DNA of 64,000 bases from Colocasia esculenta (GCA_014218235.1 CM024760.1:140507245-140571244); one strand, 5' to 3'. Counted from the first letter of the stretch, positions 12,069 to 23,416 are shown. Made by a program: numbers and translations. The notes: generated by a model from the letters alone, not told the origin.

Positions 12069-14153
12069 TGTGACGGTCCTCGCCGTTCAAGCCTGTTAAC
12101 ATAATAACGTGCCCGACACGACTCCGTTTCCCGCGATCGGGCCATAGCCTCGCAAGGGATATCATTCACACATGTCCGTGAAAATATAAAAGAACATGTT
12201 GAACACATATAAGATTTCATTTCTCATACATATCCACATGAAATGTACAAACTCAGTTCCATACATAGTCATAGTATAGGATACAACAGCCCAGGACAAA
12301 CCCCCAAGGCTTAACAAAAGGAAACATTACTCTGCTGGTGGCGAAGGCCCGATTCCATTACAGTGCTGACTGGAACTAGAGGAGGGATGGAAATCCTCCT
12401 GCTCTCCTTCACCTGGAAGATAAAGGGGTGAGCCTCACAAGTCACTGGCTCAGTAGGGCAACTCCCCCAAAGCCGAGAAACACAATATATATAACAAAGC
12501 TGTAAAGCATTTAAAAGATATAATCACCTATGCATGATGCTACAGTTGTAAGTAAATAAACGGCAAACCACGTACGCGTGTACAAGCTATTGAAGGGCAC
12601 ACTGCACACGAGTCACGAGAACTGGTTCGCGACACCAGCCAGAGACCTGGACAAACAACACAAGTCTACCTCTCAGCCTCGCAGCCACAGACGAAAGGTC
12701 TAGCTGCCGCCACCTCAACAAGGTCAAGAACTATGGAGACAAACCACACAACACCTGTAGACTACACTGCTATAGGCCCCAAGCCCGACACCTTTAGGGA
12801 CTCCGGCTGAGAACCCTAAAGTGAGGCACTAGAAATAGGGCTAGCTGGGGACCAGTACGTCTACTGGTGTCCGTCCCCCAACTAAGAGCACGCTACAAGC
12901 GACCGCACACCCATAAACATGAGTCTCTGTCCCCTGTCGTCTTTCCCTCAGCTGGACGTACAACTCAAACTCAGGAGTGAGGGTGTCCAGGAAGACGACA
13001 CAAACCTTGATGGTGCACACCGTACCGGGACAAGCCCTGAGCACCCGGTGCTAGGATAACCAACTGGAGAGGTAACTACAGAAGGCATGACAACCCAACC
13101 CGCTATGCACACATTTCCAAGAAACACCCATCGTTGTCGATCACCGTATAAGCTGACACAACCCAAAAAGATCCTACATTGCATTGCCAGCATAGCCCAA
13201 GCAGTGTAGGACAGGAACCTGACAGACTGGCCACAGAACCCCAAAGCCCGGGTGGCCACATTTCAAAATGCATCCAACACAGTAGCCGTCAATCGACTTG
13301 AATCGCGACGAAGTTACCTGCCACCTTAAGGTCTGAATCGCGATGGCTCATGTCATTGCGTTCACATGAATCACGACGACTGGTTCCGTCACCTTTCAAA
13401 CAGCAGAAGCGAGCCCTGAACTACCATTCCAGAAATCACTCCACCGAGCCATACATGCATGTAAAGCAGGAAATAGCAGTTCAAATGAGAGCTTAACATG
13501 CTCTCTATCATGCTTATCCAGTTTCCACAACCAAAACCTCAAACCCTAACCTACACAGTCCACACAAAGGAAAACAGGGCAGAATTCCCATACCAACAAG
13601 TGAAACGTAAATCCGACACCACCCAGGGATTCCTCACGCTCCGAAGCTCCTCCTCGTGTTGGAATCACGCCGAACGGACACCAGAATAGCCACAATCAGC
13701 CAAATTGCTCTTCAAAACTGCAACAGAGCCTTCCCCAGCTAAACAGTGCAACTGCACTATTTGGCCAAGGGCAGAAGCTCAAAACACACTGTGTTTAAAT
13801 CGCGTCGTGTCTGCTCGCCGCGTTTAGAAACGCGACGGACCTCGACGACACGTTTAAACCCCGACGTCCTTGCATGCACCACGCGGCGCGCATGCAGCGA
13901 CGCTCACATAACAGCGGTGCTAAATCGCATCGATGCAGGTCGTCGCGTTCAACTAAGAGTCGCATCATTTGTCTTCGACGCGTTCTTAGTGAGCCCGATA
14001 GTGGTCTGTTTGGGCTGGGAATTCCAACCCTCCAGCCTCCCACCTGCTGCAACAAACCTGTAAAAATACATATAGACCCACATGGTCTACCAATGGGCCA
14101 TAGATTGGCCCCCAAACCCGATAAACTACGATCCGAACGTATCGATTATTACA
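12069..14153 (-). repeat. Tekay 3' LTR
   Basis: The LTR is bounded by TGTGACGG on the left and TTATTACA on the right of the plus strand. On the minus strand it follows the chromodomain-like tail. No classic purine tract adjoins its internal edge; the neighbouring plus-strand sequence is TTACTATCACCTAAAAAG, and a shorter version of that word recurs about 75 bp further in. TCGCGA/GTCGCG words cluster at 13305-13380 and 13800-13985. Confidence 0.9.
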
Positions 14154-15402
14154 TTACTATCACCTAAAAAGAATTTTGTCCTTAAAATTAAAGGAATAAA
14201 TGCATATAGTAATGCAACACATATACGACTATCACCTAAAAAGATTTTAACGCTTACTCAAACATGTATGGATACGTCTTGTACATTTCATCGGCCAACT
14301 CCCAAGCATCTTCACCACCCTGCCTGTTCTCCCATCTGTTCTTTACTAGCTCAATGTTCTTATTCCTTAACCTTTATGTCCGTCTGCCTGTTATCATAAC
14401 TGGATATTCTGGCATAGATATATCTGGCATCAAATCATCTCGTGTATAACTGACAATTTGAGATGGATCCTGAATGTACCTCTTTAACATTGAGACATGG
14501 AAAACGTCGTGAGCATCCGTGAAGTCTGCTGGAAGCTCCAACTTGTAAGCTGTCTCACCGATCCATTCCAAAATCTGAAACGGACCCACATACCTGGGAC
14601 TCAACTTGCCTTTCTTGCTGAATCTCAAAACACCTTGGTTGGAGAAACTCTCAAAAACACATAATCGCCAACTTCAAACTGTAGGGGCCTGCAATGGGTA
14701 TCCGCATAACTCTTTTGCCTGCTCTGCGCCATTTGAAGCTTCTCCTTGATGAACTTTATCATTTCTACACATTGCTGCACCAATTCTGGTCCCATCACCT
14801 GCCTTTCACACACTTCATGCCAATTCATCGGTGTCTTGCAAGGTCTTCCATAAAGTGCCTCATATGGTGCCATGCCGATACTTGTGTGATAGCTGTTGTT
14901 GTAGGCAAACTCAACCGTGCCAAGGTGCTGCTCCCATCCGCCTCCCCAAACTAGACAACAAGCCCAAAGCATATCCTCAATAGTCTAGATTGTTCTCTCC
15001 GTCTGTTTGGGGATGGTATGCTGAACTATACCTCAACTGTGTGCCCTAAATCCGGGATATAAACCTGGGATTCCTGTTTGAAACAATAGTGACCGGTATT
15101 CAATGCAATGACACAATCCTCTCAACATATAATCTCACTAATCTGTCCACTGCCCATGACATACTTACCGCTAACAACCTGCATACCTTTGTCAACCTGT
15201 CAACAAAGACCCAAATGCCGTTGTGTCCTGACGCTGTCCTGGGTAAATCTGCAACAAAGTCCATTACTATATCATCCCCTTCCACTATGATATTGGTAAC
15301 GGTTGCAATAAACCTCCCGACCTTTGATGCTCTACTTTGACTTGCTGGCACACTAAACACCTTGCTATGAATTCCGCTATCTCCCTCTTCATGCTTGGCC
15401 AC
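14154..15402 (-). pseudogene. Tekay integrase core and chromodomain-like C-terminus, disrupted
   Basis: On the minus strand, the core block IVMDFVADLPRTASGHNGIWV (first DDE aspartate) lies at about 15230-15290. A deletion near 15020-15050 relative to the other copy breaks the core. Downstream blocks are EFAYNNSYHTSIGMAPYEALYG, then PRYVGPFQILEWIGETAYKLEL and HDVFHVSMLKRY. The final chromodomain-like part is cut by a stop after MITGRRT where the duplicate copy reads CAA (a C-to-T change). Integrase inserts the cDNA, and the tail is known in chromoviruses to steer integration to chromatin marks. Confidence 0.85.
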
Positions 15403-16346
15403 CAGAAATATTTCTTCAAATCTTGGTAGATCTTGGTGCTCCCGGGGTGTATGGTGTACCTGGACCGATGTGCTTCCTCTAATACTTTTTGCTTCGCACC
15501 AGCTTCACTTGGAACATACAATCTGTGCCTGAGTCGGACCACACAATCATCATCTATGGTGACATCTTTCATCTTCACAATATCAGCCAAGTGCTCATCT
15601 ACCTTTTGTGCTTCTATAATCTGCCAATACAAAAACGGCTCCACTGTGCTGCTAGATAACATTGCCCTTCGCTGGCTACTTGGAACAATCAAAGAATTTT
15701 CTGCCACATCTTCATACAACTTCCATTCCCTCATCATCAAGTGACTCATGACCGCTTTCCTGCTCAAAGCATCTGCTACTACATTTGCCTTGCCTGGGTG
15801 ATATGCCAAACTAAAATCATAATCCTTGAGATATTCCATCCACCTACGCTGCCTCAAATTCAAGTCCTTCTGTGAAAAGATATACTTCAAGCTTTTGTGG
15901 TCCGTGAATATCTTAAACCTTTCACCATACAAGTAGTGCCGCCATATCTTCAGTGCAAACACAACTGCTGCCATATCTATGTCATGTGTGGGGTAATTTT
16001 CCTCATGCTGCTTCAATTGCCTTGATGCATAAGCCACCACCTTCCTATGTTGCATAAGCACTGCCCCAGATCCTCTCCTGTATGCATCTGTATATAGCAC
16101 AAAACCACCTCGGCCTAATGGAATTTCCAATATTGGTGCTGAAGTGAGCTGCTTCTTCAACTCCATGAAACTGCGCCTATAATCGGATGACCATATAAAT
16201 GGTATTCCTTTCCTGGTAAGCCTCATCATCGGTGCTGCAATCTTGGAGAAGTCTTGAATAAACCGTCTGTAATATCCATCCATACCAAGAAAACTCCTAA
16301 TCTCTAACACTGTTCTTGGTTCCTCCCATTTCATAACGGCTTCCAC
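15285..16346 (-). pseudogene. Tekay RNase H and integrase zinc-binding region (353-codon open frame)
   Basis: This is the longest uninterrupted frame of the element, read from 16346 to 15285. It begins in the RT thumb/connection (FLGMDGYYRRFIQDFSK), passes RNase H (TDAYRRGSGAVLMQ, ALKIWRHYLYGERF, DHKSLKYIFSQKDLN, ADALSRK) and ends in the integrase H2C2 zinc region (AHRSRYTIHPGSTKIYQDL, WWPSMKREI, CLVCQQVK). The zinc ligands His, His, Cys, Cys are all present, unlike the duplicate copy. RNase H degrades the RNA template during reverse transcription. Confidence 0.88.
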
Positions 16347-16491
16347 TTTTGCTAGATCTACTGCAACACCTTCACCTGAAATGACATGCCCCTAAAATTG
16401 TATCTCTTTAAGCCACAACTCACACTTACTGAATTTTACATAATGCCTGCAATGTAACCCACAAGTGAGCAGCATGTTCTTCTTCCGAGGC

Positions 16492-16990
16492 TTAATATAC
16501 TAAAATATCATTTATGAACACCACAATAAACTGGTCTAAATACGGATGGAAAATCTTGTTCATCAAGTTCATAAACACTGCCGGTGCATTGGTTAGCCTA
16601 AATGGCATAACCACAAACTCATAATGTTCATACCTTGTTCTAAATGCTGTCTTGTCAATGTCTTCCTCCTGGATTCTCAACTGATGGTACCCCGATCTCA
16701 AATCTATCTTGGAGAACACCCTTGCTGATTGCAATTGATCGAACAAATCATCAATTCATGGAAGTGGATACCTGTTCTTTATTGTGACCTGATTCAGCTG
16801 GCGATAATCAATACACATCCTGAGACTACCATCTTCCTTTCTTACAAACAAAACTGGTGCTACCCACGGTGAGTGACTAGGCCGAATGAAACCTTTCTCA
16901 AGTAATTCTTGCAAATTTCTTCTTTAACTTTTTCAATTCTACAGGTGCCATTCTGTATGGTGCCTTGGAAATGGGCATACTACCCGACTG
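16492..16990 (-). pseudogene. Tekay reverse transcriptase, catalytic motif lost
   Basis: On the minus strand the RT reads FIRPSHSPWVAPVLFVRKEDG and DYRQLNQVTIKNRYPLP with a stop, then FSKIDLRSGYHQLRIQEED and FVVMPFRLTNAP. The catalytic box that should read FIDD reads FIND (16505-16518), so one of the two metal-binding aspartates is Asn. A stop follows two residues after the VY. These changes abolish polymerase activity by established RT biochemistry. Confidence 0.88.
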
Positions 16991-17607
16991 TAACTCTACT
17001 GTGAAGTCCACCTCTCTGTGTGGTGCCAAACCCGGTAACTCATCCGAAAACACATCTACAAATTCTCTAACAACGGGTACCATATCTACTGTCTTACCTA
17101 CCTCAACCAGACTAACTAATGCTAAATAGGCCACACACCCTGCATCAATCAATTTCCTAGCCTTAAGAGCGGAAATGATAAACTTAGGGGTATAGAATGG
17201 CATACCTTGGAACTCAAACATATCCCCTCCTGGATGGTTGAACCTCACTCTCTTCTTTCTGCAATCAACAACTGCCCCATATGCTTTAACCAATCCATGC
17301 CCAATATCATGTCATATTCCTTTAACTGTAATGCATACAATCTGGCCGGCAAATGATTACCTTATATCATAATAGATACCTCATCCAAATGACATGTAGT
17401 AAGCATAAAGTCTCCAGACGGTACCTCTACCACAAGCTCACACTGCCTCTCCTCAAATGGATGTACCATACTATCAATAAAATCTTCAGAAATGAAGGAA
17501 TAGGATGCACCTGGATCAATTAATGTTCTAGCAGAAAATTCAAGGAGCGGTATAATACCTTCAATCAGATTTGACGCCTCCGCTTGAGCCCTTATGATTG
17601 CCATCAC
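16898..17607 (-). pseudogene. Tekay aspartic protease and protease-RT linker
   Basis: The protease frame (17607-17362) contains ALIDPGASYSFIS-like sequence: the active-site triplet that should be D-S/T-G is D-P-G. The linker frame (17293-16898) has VVREFVDVFSDELPGL, a conserved segment that precedes RT in Tekay/CRM-type pol, and APYRMAPVELKKLKK. Frame breaks separate the two blocks. Confidence 0.8.
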
Positions 17608-18801
17608 TCGTCCTCATCCTCCTCCTCTTTGATAAGGTGTGCCTCTACCTCGCTCAGCTGAAGACTGCTACTGCTGCTGCTGTGGTGCCCCTCTACCATA
17701 GCTAGTTCTTCTTGGATACAGATAATTTCTTGCCGAATGCTCCGGTTGATCACAATTGTAACATCTAAATTCTGCGGGCTACCTTGCTGTACTTTGCTGG
17801 GATTCCTCCACCTCTGGCTTATAACCTTGACCTTGCTGCTTGCCACCTCCTCGGCCTCTAAGTATCTTCTTTATCTTGTTTTCCCACTTTCCAAAGCCCG
17901 ATGAAGACGCTCCTCCCGAGGGTGCCTTGCCTTTGCTAACACCTGATGATGGCTGTAGAAGTCGGAAACTACCACCACTTGATCCTGATCCGCTAGACTA
18001 CCTAGCTTGCATGGTTCTTTCAAGTATTGCTACTCTTTGGGCTGCCTCTTCCACTGTACTACACATCAAAGGAATCACTACATCTTGCAACTCCGGCCTC
18101 AACTCCTGAATGAAGTACTCAACCATCATTGCATTATTAGTCACCACATATGGTGCATACCTGCTCAAGGCCATAAACCTCATTTGATACTCCAACACCG
18201 ACAAATTTCCTTGCTGAAGTGTTTTGAACTGCTCCCTCTTGGCTTACTGAATTTGTACCGGAAAGAAGGTGTTGTTGAATACTTCAAGAAACTCGGGCCA
18301 TGTAATTGTATCTTCTGCTCTTCTTGTGAACACAGTTTGCATCTTGATTCTCCACCACTCTTGTGTAAAACCTCTCAACTAATAAGTAGCCAGAATGACT
18401 CTATCCGCCTGGGGACATCTCATTGTGACAAACACCCTTTCTATCTCGTGCACCCAATGCTCAGCTGTATCCGGATTCGAACCTCCCGAGTATGTAGGTG
18501 GCTGTAAATGTAGAAACCTCTCCACTAACATCGTGGACTCCTCCACACTGGCTGGCCGTACTGGTACCACCGGAGGTAAAGGCGCTACAGGAGGTACCTC
18601 TGTTCCGAAGGGTGGTACTAGTGGTGCCGGTACTGTCTCCTCCGCCACTTGTAGTGCTGCTACGGCTGGCTGAACTTGTGGCTGCTGGTCCAACGTCGTC
18701 TGAATCTGTGTGATACTGTCCCACAACCTCTCTATCATCTGATGTGTGGTCTCCTCTGGCTCATCATTACCTCTACCTCCCTAATCCCTCCTATCAGCCA
18801 T
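17604..18801 (-). pseudogene. Tekay gag, disrupted
   Basis: An ATG at 18801 (minus) opens MADRRD, followed by a stop. The downstream frame has a Gln/Pro-rich stretch, then the gag core PPTYSGGSNPDTAEHWVHEI, VILATY, WPEFLEVFNNTFFP, SVLEYQMRFMALSRYAP and LRPELQDVVIPL, and a basic Ser/Gly-rich tail. The zinc knuckle near 17755 reads CYNCDQPEHSARNY, so the fourth ligand is Tyr instead of Cys. At least five in-frame stops are present. Gag would form the virus-like particle. Confidence 0.85.
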
Positions 18802-18942
18802 TTATAAACCTGCACACACAACATTCCAATCCACACAACACACAAGCATATCATTATAAAAACAGGGCCAACTACCAGCAGTAGACCATGGTAAGGAACA
18901 AACTATGTACATTTCCTGTTCCTTCATATTTACACGGACCTT

Positions 18943-18954
18943 GCTCCAATACCA
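18943..18954 (-). promoter_or_regulatory. Tekay primer-binding site, tRNA-iMet type
   Basis: Two bases inside the 5' LTR (18957) the minus strand reads TGGTATTGGAGC, which matches the plant tRNA-iMet primer-binding consensus TGGTATCAGAGC except at two positions. Its position confirms minus orientation and that 18957-21041 is the 5' LTR. Confidence 0.8.
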
Positions 18955-18956
18955 AC

Positions 18957-21041
18957 TGTGACGGTCCTCGCCGTTCAGGCCTGTTAACCTAATAACGTGC
19001 CCGACACGACTCCGTTTCCCGCGATCGAGCCATAGCCTCAAAAGGGATATCATTCACTCATGTCCGTGAAAATATAAAAGAACCCACTGAACACATATAA
19101 TATTTCATTTCTCATACATATCAACATGAAATGTACAAACTAAGTTCCATACATAGTCATAGTACAGGATACAACAGCCCGAGACAAACCCCCAAGGCTT
19201 AACAAAAGGAAACATTACTCTGCTGGTGGTGAAGGCCCGACTCCACTATGGTGCTGACCGAAACTAGAGGAGGGATGGGAATCCTCTTGCTCTCCTTCAC
19301 CTGGAAGAAGAAGGGGTGAGCCTCACAAGTCACTGGCTCAGTAGGGCAACTCCCCCAAAGTCGAGAAACATAATATATATAACAAAGTTGTAAAGCATTT
19401 AAAAGATATGATCACCTATGCATGATGCTACAGCTGTAAGTAAATAAACGGAAAACCACGTACGCGTGTACAAGCTATAGAAGGGCATGCCGCACACGAG
19501 TCACAAGAACTAGTTCGTGACACCAGCCATAGACCTGGACAAACAACACAAGTCTACCTCTCAGCCTCGCAGCCACGGACGAAAGGTCCAGCTGCCGCTC
19601 CACCTCAACAAGGTTAAGAACTGTGGAGACAAACCACGCCACACCTATAGACTACACCGCTACAGGCCCCAAGCCAGACACCTTTAGGGACTCCGGTCGA
19701 GAACCCTAAAGTGAGGCATTGGAAATAGGACTAGCTGGGGACCAGTACATCTACTAGTGTCCGTCCCCCAACTAAGAGCGCGCTACAAGCGACCGCACAC
19801 CCACAAACATGAGTCGCTGTCCCCTGTCGTCTTCCCTCAGTCGGACGTACAGCTCAAACTCAAGAGTGAGGGTGTCCAGAAAGATGACACAAACCTTGAC
19901 GGTACACACCATACTGGGACAAGCCCTGAGCACCCGGTGCTAGGGTAACCGACTGGAGAGGTAACCACGGAAGGCGTGACAACCCAACCCGCTATGCATA
20001 CATGTCCAAGCAAAACCCATCGTTATCGATCACCGTATAAGCCGACACAACCCAAACAGGTCCTACATTGCATTGCCAACATAGCCCAAGCAGTGTAGGA
20101 CATGAACCTGACAGACTGGCCATAGAACCTCAGAGCTCGGGTGGCCACATTTCAAAACGCGTCCAACACAGTAGCCGCCTATCGACTTGAATCGCGATGG
20201 ACTTACCTACCACCTTAAGGTTTGAATCACGACGGCCCATGTCGTCACGTTCACATGAATCGCAACGACTGGTTCCATCACCTTTTAGACAGCAGAAGCG
20301 AGCCCTGAACTACCATTCCAGAAATCACTCCACAGAGCCATACATGCATGTAAAGTAGGAAATAGCAGTTCAAATGAGACCCTAACATGCTCTCTATCAT
20401 GCTCCTCCAATTTACACAACCAAAACCTCAAACCCTAACCTACACAGTCCACACAAAGTAAAACAGGGCAGAATTCCCCTACCAACAAGTGAAACGTAAA
20501 TCCGACGCCACCCGGGGATTCCTCGCGCTTCGAAGCTCCTCCTCACACCGGAATCATGCCGAACGAACACCAGAACAGCCACAATCACCCAAATTCCTCT
20601 TCAAAATGTAACAGAGCCTTCCCCAGTTGAACAGTGCAACTGCACTGTTCAGCCAAGGGCAGAAGCTCAAAACACACTGTGTTTAAATCGCGTCGTGTCT
20701 ACCCGCCGCGTTTAGAAACTCGACGGACCTCGACAATGCGTTTAAACCCCGACGTCCCTGCATATGCCACATGGCGCGCATGCAGCGGCACTCGCATAAC
20801 AACGGTACTAAATTGCGTCGATGCAGGTCATCGTGTTCAACTAAGAGTTGCATCATATGTGTTCGACGCATTCTTAGTGAGCCCGACAGAGGTCTGTTTG
20901 GGCTAGGAATTCCAACCCTCCAGCCTCCCACCTGCTATAGCAAACCTGTAAAAATACATATAGACCTACATGGTCTACCAATGGGCCATACATTGGCCCC
21001 CAAACCCGATAAACTACGATCCGAACGTACCGGTTATTACA
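18957..21041 (-). repeat. Tekay 5' LTR
   Basis: 2,085 bp, TG...CA, with the primer site directly inside its left edge and TCTCA directly outside its right edge. It is visibly more diverged from 12069-14153 and 3500-5572 than those two are from each other, which dates the duplication after the insertion. Confidence 0.9.
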
Positions 21042-21213
21042 TCTCATGTGTTAAGTATCTTATTTTTGTACATTCTATTATGATATAGAGAACTAATCAC
21101 AGTCTAATTTGGGTTTAAATGTTCATCTAAGGAGGTATATTTTCACTCATGTGTCATGTCATACGTGGCTATATATTTTTATTAATTTGATTTTCACTTG
21201 TTTCATTTTGTAG

Positions 21214-21316
21214 GGGACACTGGAATGAGAGATGGAGAGAATGTGATTGGAGAATGGAGATGTGTGTTAAATCTAATATTGTATTAGTTATCATATACTA
21301 CTTTGTGACTATGTAA
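21214..21316 (+). pseudogene. hAT transposase terminal exon
   Basis: A TTTTGTAG acceptor precedes 21214. The frame joins exon 2 correctly (split codon AG|G) and reads GHWNERWRECDWRMEMCVK before a TAA at 21314-21316. The intron between exon 2 (3434 or 11998) and this exon holds the Tekay element. The exon assignment rests on splice consensus and frame only. Confidence 0.5.
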
Positions 21317-21401
21317 TTTATGGATTGAACAATTTACATGTTGTATTAGTTATCATGACTACTTTGAGACTATGTAATTTGTGGATTGAACAATTTATCA
21401 T
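21279..21401 (+). repeat. 62-bp tandem duplication at the hAT transposase 3' end
   Basis: Two adjacent copies, 21279-21340 and 21341-21401, begin TTGTATTAGTTATCAT and contain GGATTGAACAATTTA. They differ at a handful of bases. The first copy contains the transposase stop codon, the second is 3' untranslated. Confidence 0.85.
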
Positions 21402-21492
21402 GATTGTCTGAGTTTTCCTTATATATAATACATTTTATGTTGTTATGAATTTCTTATGTGTTAATCATGCATAAATTGCTTTCTATTTGCAG

Positions 21493-21633
21493 AAAACGTT
21501 TATACTTCCATTAGGAGTGTATCTTTGGTGATTATCGCATCCACATTGGATTCTCTCCTTGATCTTTTGTCAGGTTTCATGCTCTGGTTTACAGCACTCT
21601 CAATGCAAACCCCAAATTCCTCTCAATGCCCCT
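21493..21633 (+). pseudogene. Captured exon of an MTP11-like Mn-CDF metal transporter
   Basis: Between a TTTGCAG acceptor (ending 21492) and a GTAAGT donor (21634), a 141-bp exon reads NVYTSIRSVSLVIIAST, LDSLLDLLSGFMLWFTALS and MQTPN. This matches the second transmembrane region of plant manganese-type cation diffusion facilitators; DSLLD is the family's metal-binding DxxxD motif, and SMQTPN is the wording I know from MTP11-type proteins. Conserved Gly and Pro-Ile-Gly positions are changed (RSV for RSG, SQCPC after PN). It lies in the same orientation as the transposase, inside the hAT near its 3' end, with no other transporter exon visible. It is best read as a host-gene fragment captured by the transposon. 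Confidence 0.78.
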
Positions 21634-21636
21634 GTA

Positions 21637-22023
21637 AGTTCATTTTTTATTTCTCCCAACTTTGAATTTGTAATGGGAGACGTGTTCTTGCAACTATGAA
21701 TTGATAGATTGATCTAAATTTTATGATATGAGATTATAAATCTAGACATCTATGTACATTGTGCATGAATTTTTATATTTATCAAAATGTTATTACGATG
21801 TGGATTAGTATATTTACATTTATAGTTGTATCATATCATATGTTAATGTGACATAGATGTCTCCGAATTACCAATTTTAGATCCTTTTCCGATTGAAAGC
21901 AGAAATAGATGCGGATGCGGAAACACCCTTTTCCATTTCTGTTTCCAACTCTGAAATTTCTTATAGGAAGTGGAAGCAGAAACACCCATTTTCGATTTCG
22001 ACTCCCACCCGTTGGCAGCCCTA
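21637..22023. other. hAT 3' noncoding region and subterminal repeats
   Basis: After the captured exon comes about 200 bp of AT-rich DNA that may be captured intron. From 21840 the sequence carries repeated GGAAGCAGAAA/GGAAACA-type words in alternating forms, ending in the terminal inverted repeat. Such subterminal repeats are known transposase-binding regions in hAT elements; binding here is inference. Confidence 0.5.
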
Positions 22024-23416
22024 GTTGTTAGGCCTGAACTGGGGTTGTTGTTGGTATTGGGGTTGTTGAGGCCTTGGGTTGGAGTTTGGGCGATATGGAA
22101 TGGAGTTTGGATTGCCCATAGCACTCACTTTCTCATTGTTAATAACCCCCTCAGTTGTGGGACCATCGACTTGGGGATTGCCATTGCTCTTCTTTACTGT
22201 TCTAGTTTTTGGCTCAAACATAGCCATGATGGGAGAGTCTTTCAACTGTGTTTGAATATATCTAGCTCTCTCACACAACTCTTCCATGGTAGTCAGTCTG
22301 TTCATAGCCAAGATGTGTCTGAACTGAGGTGTAGCATTTGCAGTTATCATTTTAACTTGTTCAGATTCTGACAATGGGTCCCTCAATTTTCAGCCATTGC
22401 TCTCCACCTATCAGCATAATGTAAGAAGTCCTCATCCACCTTCATTTTTTCAGCCATTATATCAGTGGTAGACAAGGAAGGGCCAACCCAGTCTCTATAT
22501 TTTTGTACAAATTTTCTTTGAACAACTTCAAAATCCTTAGCATTAATGAGTTCCAGAGAGTAGAACCATTCCAGGGCAAAACCATCCAAAGATCTTCTGA
22601 AGAGAAATGCTAGGGCTCTGTTATCATTCTGCCAGAACGAGGACTCGTACATGAACTCTTTGATGTGTACGAAAGGATTGCCAGTGTCATTGTAGCGGCG
22701 GTAGATAGGGAGCTCAGAGGGGGGAAGGTGGAAGATTGGTATGGAAGGAAGATCCAGTTCCAGAGAGTCTTTGGGTGCGGACACCCTCTTATGATCCAGT
22801 TCTAATCTACTCACCTTCGCTAAGAGCGCTTGGATGAGTTGATCAGAAAATTGTTTGTGAGGTACCCCAGAAGAATGAGGTTGGGGTGCACTCACTTGGA
22901 CAGAGTGGTAACAAGGAGGGGCACCAATGGGCGCAGAAGGATAGGCAGGAGCCCGAGGAAGGTAAGTGGGCCTTGCTGTGGAGGGGCTTGGCTGAACAAG
23001 TGAAGGCCTCCCAACAGGACTTTGGGGGCGAGAGTGAATGATGGAATTGGCCCGCGAGGGGCAGGGGAAGCTCGGACCGTCGGGTCTCGAGTGGTTTCAA
23101 GGTGAATGTGACCCATGTTTGGGTGGAGAGGTTGAATTGGTTCGGGGACAGACTTCCCCTTCAAAGCATGTTGGTCCTCCTTGAGTTGAGAGGGTTGAAG
23201 ATTAGTGAGGAGGTCCACTAGTTGGGACAAATCAATGGAGGCATAGGTATTTCCAGTAACATGCCTCGGTGAGTGATGGGGAGACTCAATTTGATTAGAA
23301 TCCACTACATGAACTTGAAGATTAGATTGATCAACATATGGTTCATTGGGGAGTTGTGCAAATTGTTCATTATCATACACCTCATCTTGATAACCCATAT
23401 CTTCGTATTCAGCCAT
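22024..23416 (-). pseudogene. Tat/Ogre-type gypsy gag, N-terminal and core part, two frameshifts
   Basis: On the minus strand an ATG at 23416 (MAEYEDMGYQDEVYDNEQ) opens an acidic N-terminus. A frameshift near 23045 leads to a Pro-rich stretch and then the retrotransposon gag core (LDLPSIPIFHLPPSELPIY, GNPFVHIKEFMYESSFW, LEWFYSLELINAKDFE, QRKFVQKYRDWVG, HYADRWRAMAEN). A second frameshift at about 22385 leads to the C-terminal part (ATPQFRHILAMNRLTTMEEL) and a Gln/Pro/Asn-rich tail. At 22024 the frame is cut by the hAT and resumes at 152. Gag forms the particle. The three reading-frame segments happen to overlap by four bases each, a by-product of the indels rather than of translational coupling. 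Confidence 0.82.

Larger units (their letters stand above)
7898..16445. repeat. Tandem segmental duplication, unit 2 (interrupted by solo LTR)
   Basis: This is the second copy of the 2294-7897 unit: hAT 7898-8801 and 11762-12068, Tekay 12069 to about 16445. It is enlarged by the 2.96-kb solo LTR at 8802-11761, absent from unit 1. The Tekay element in this unit continues past the duplicated part to its second LTR at 21041. The junction at 7893-7898 shows Tekay sequence ending near ATAATG and hAT starting at AAGATGC, with at most a few unassigned bases. Confidence 0.85.
12069..21041 (-). mobile_element. Complete Tekay-type Ty3/gypsy chromovirus (decayed)
   Basis: Two 2,085-bp LTRs (12069-14153 and 18957-21041), each bounded by TG and CA, enclose gag, protease, RT, RNase H, integrase and a chromodomain-like tail in the usual gypsy order on the minus strand. 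The element is flanked by perfect 5-bp duplications TCTCA (12064-12068 and 21042-21046) and lies in an intron of the hAT transposase gene. Every domain has stops or frameshifts, and RT and protease both show catalytic-site changes, so it is not autonomous now. Confidence 0.92.
153..22023 (+). mobile_element. hAT (Ac-like) DNA transposon with nested retroelements, about 21.9 kb
   Basis: Both ends carry a terminal inverted repeat that starts TAGGGCTGCCAA, identical for 12 bases and differing at one of the first 15 (153-167 and 22009-22023). The flanking 8-mers, 145-152 (ATTGGCAG) and 22024-22031 (GTTGTTAG), agree at 5 of 8 positions, which fits a decayed 8-bp target duplication typical of hAT. 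Inside is a broken hAT transposase gene. The element proper is about 4.3 kb (153-3499 plus 21047-22023); the rest is a Tekay retrotransposon, a 5.6-kb tandem duplication and a solo LTR. The host site is a gypsy gag whose reading frame resumes across the insertion, which independently confirms the borders. Confidence 0.88.
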
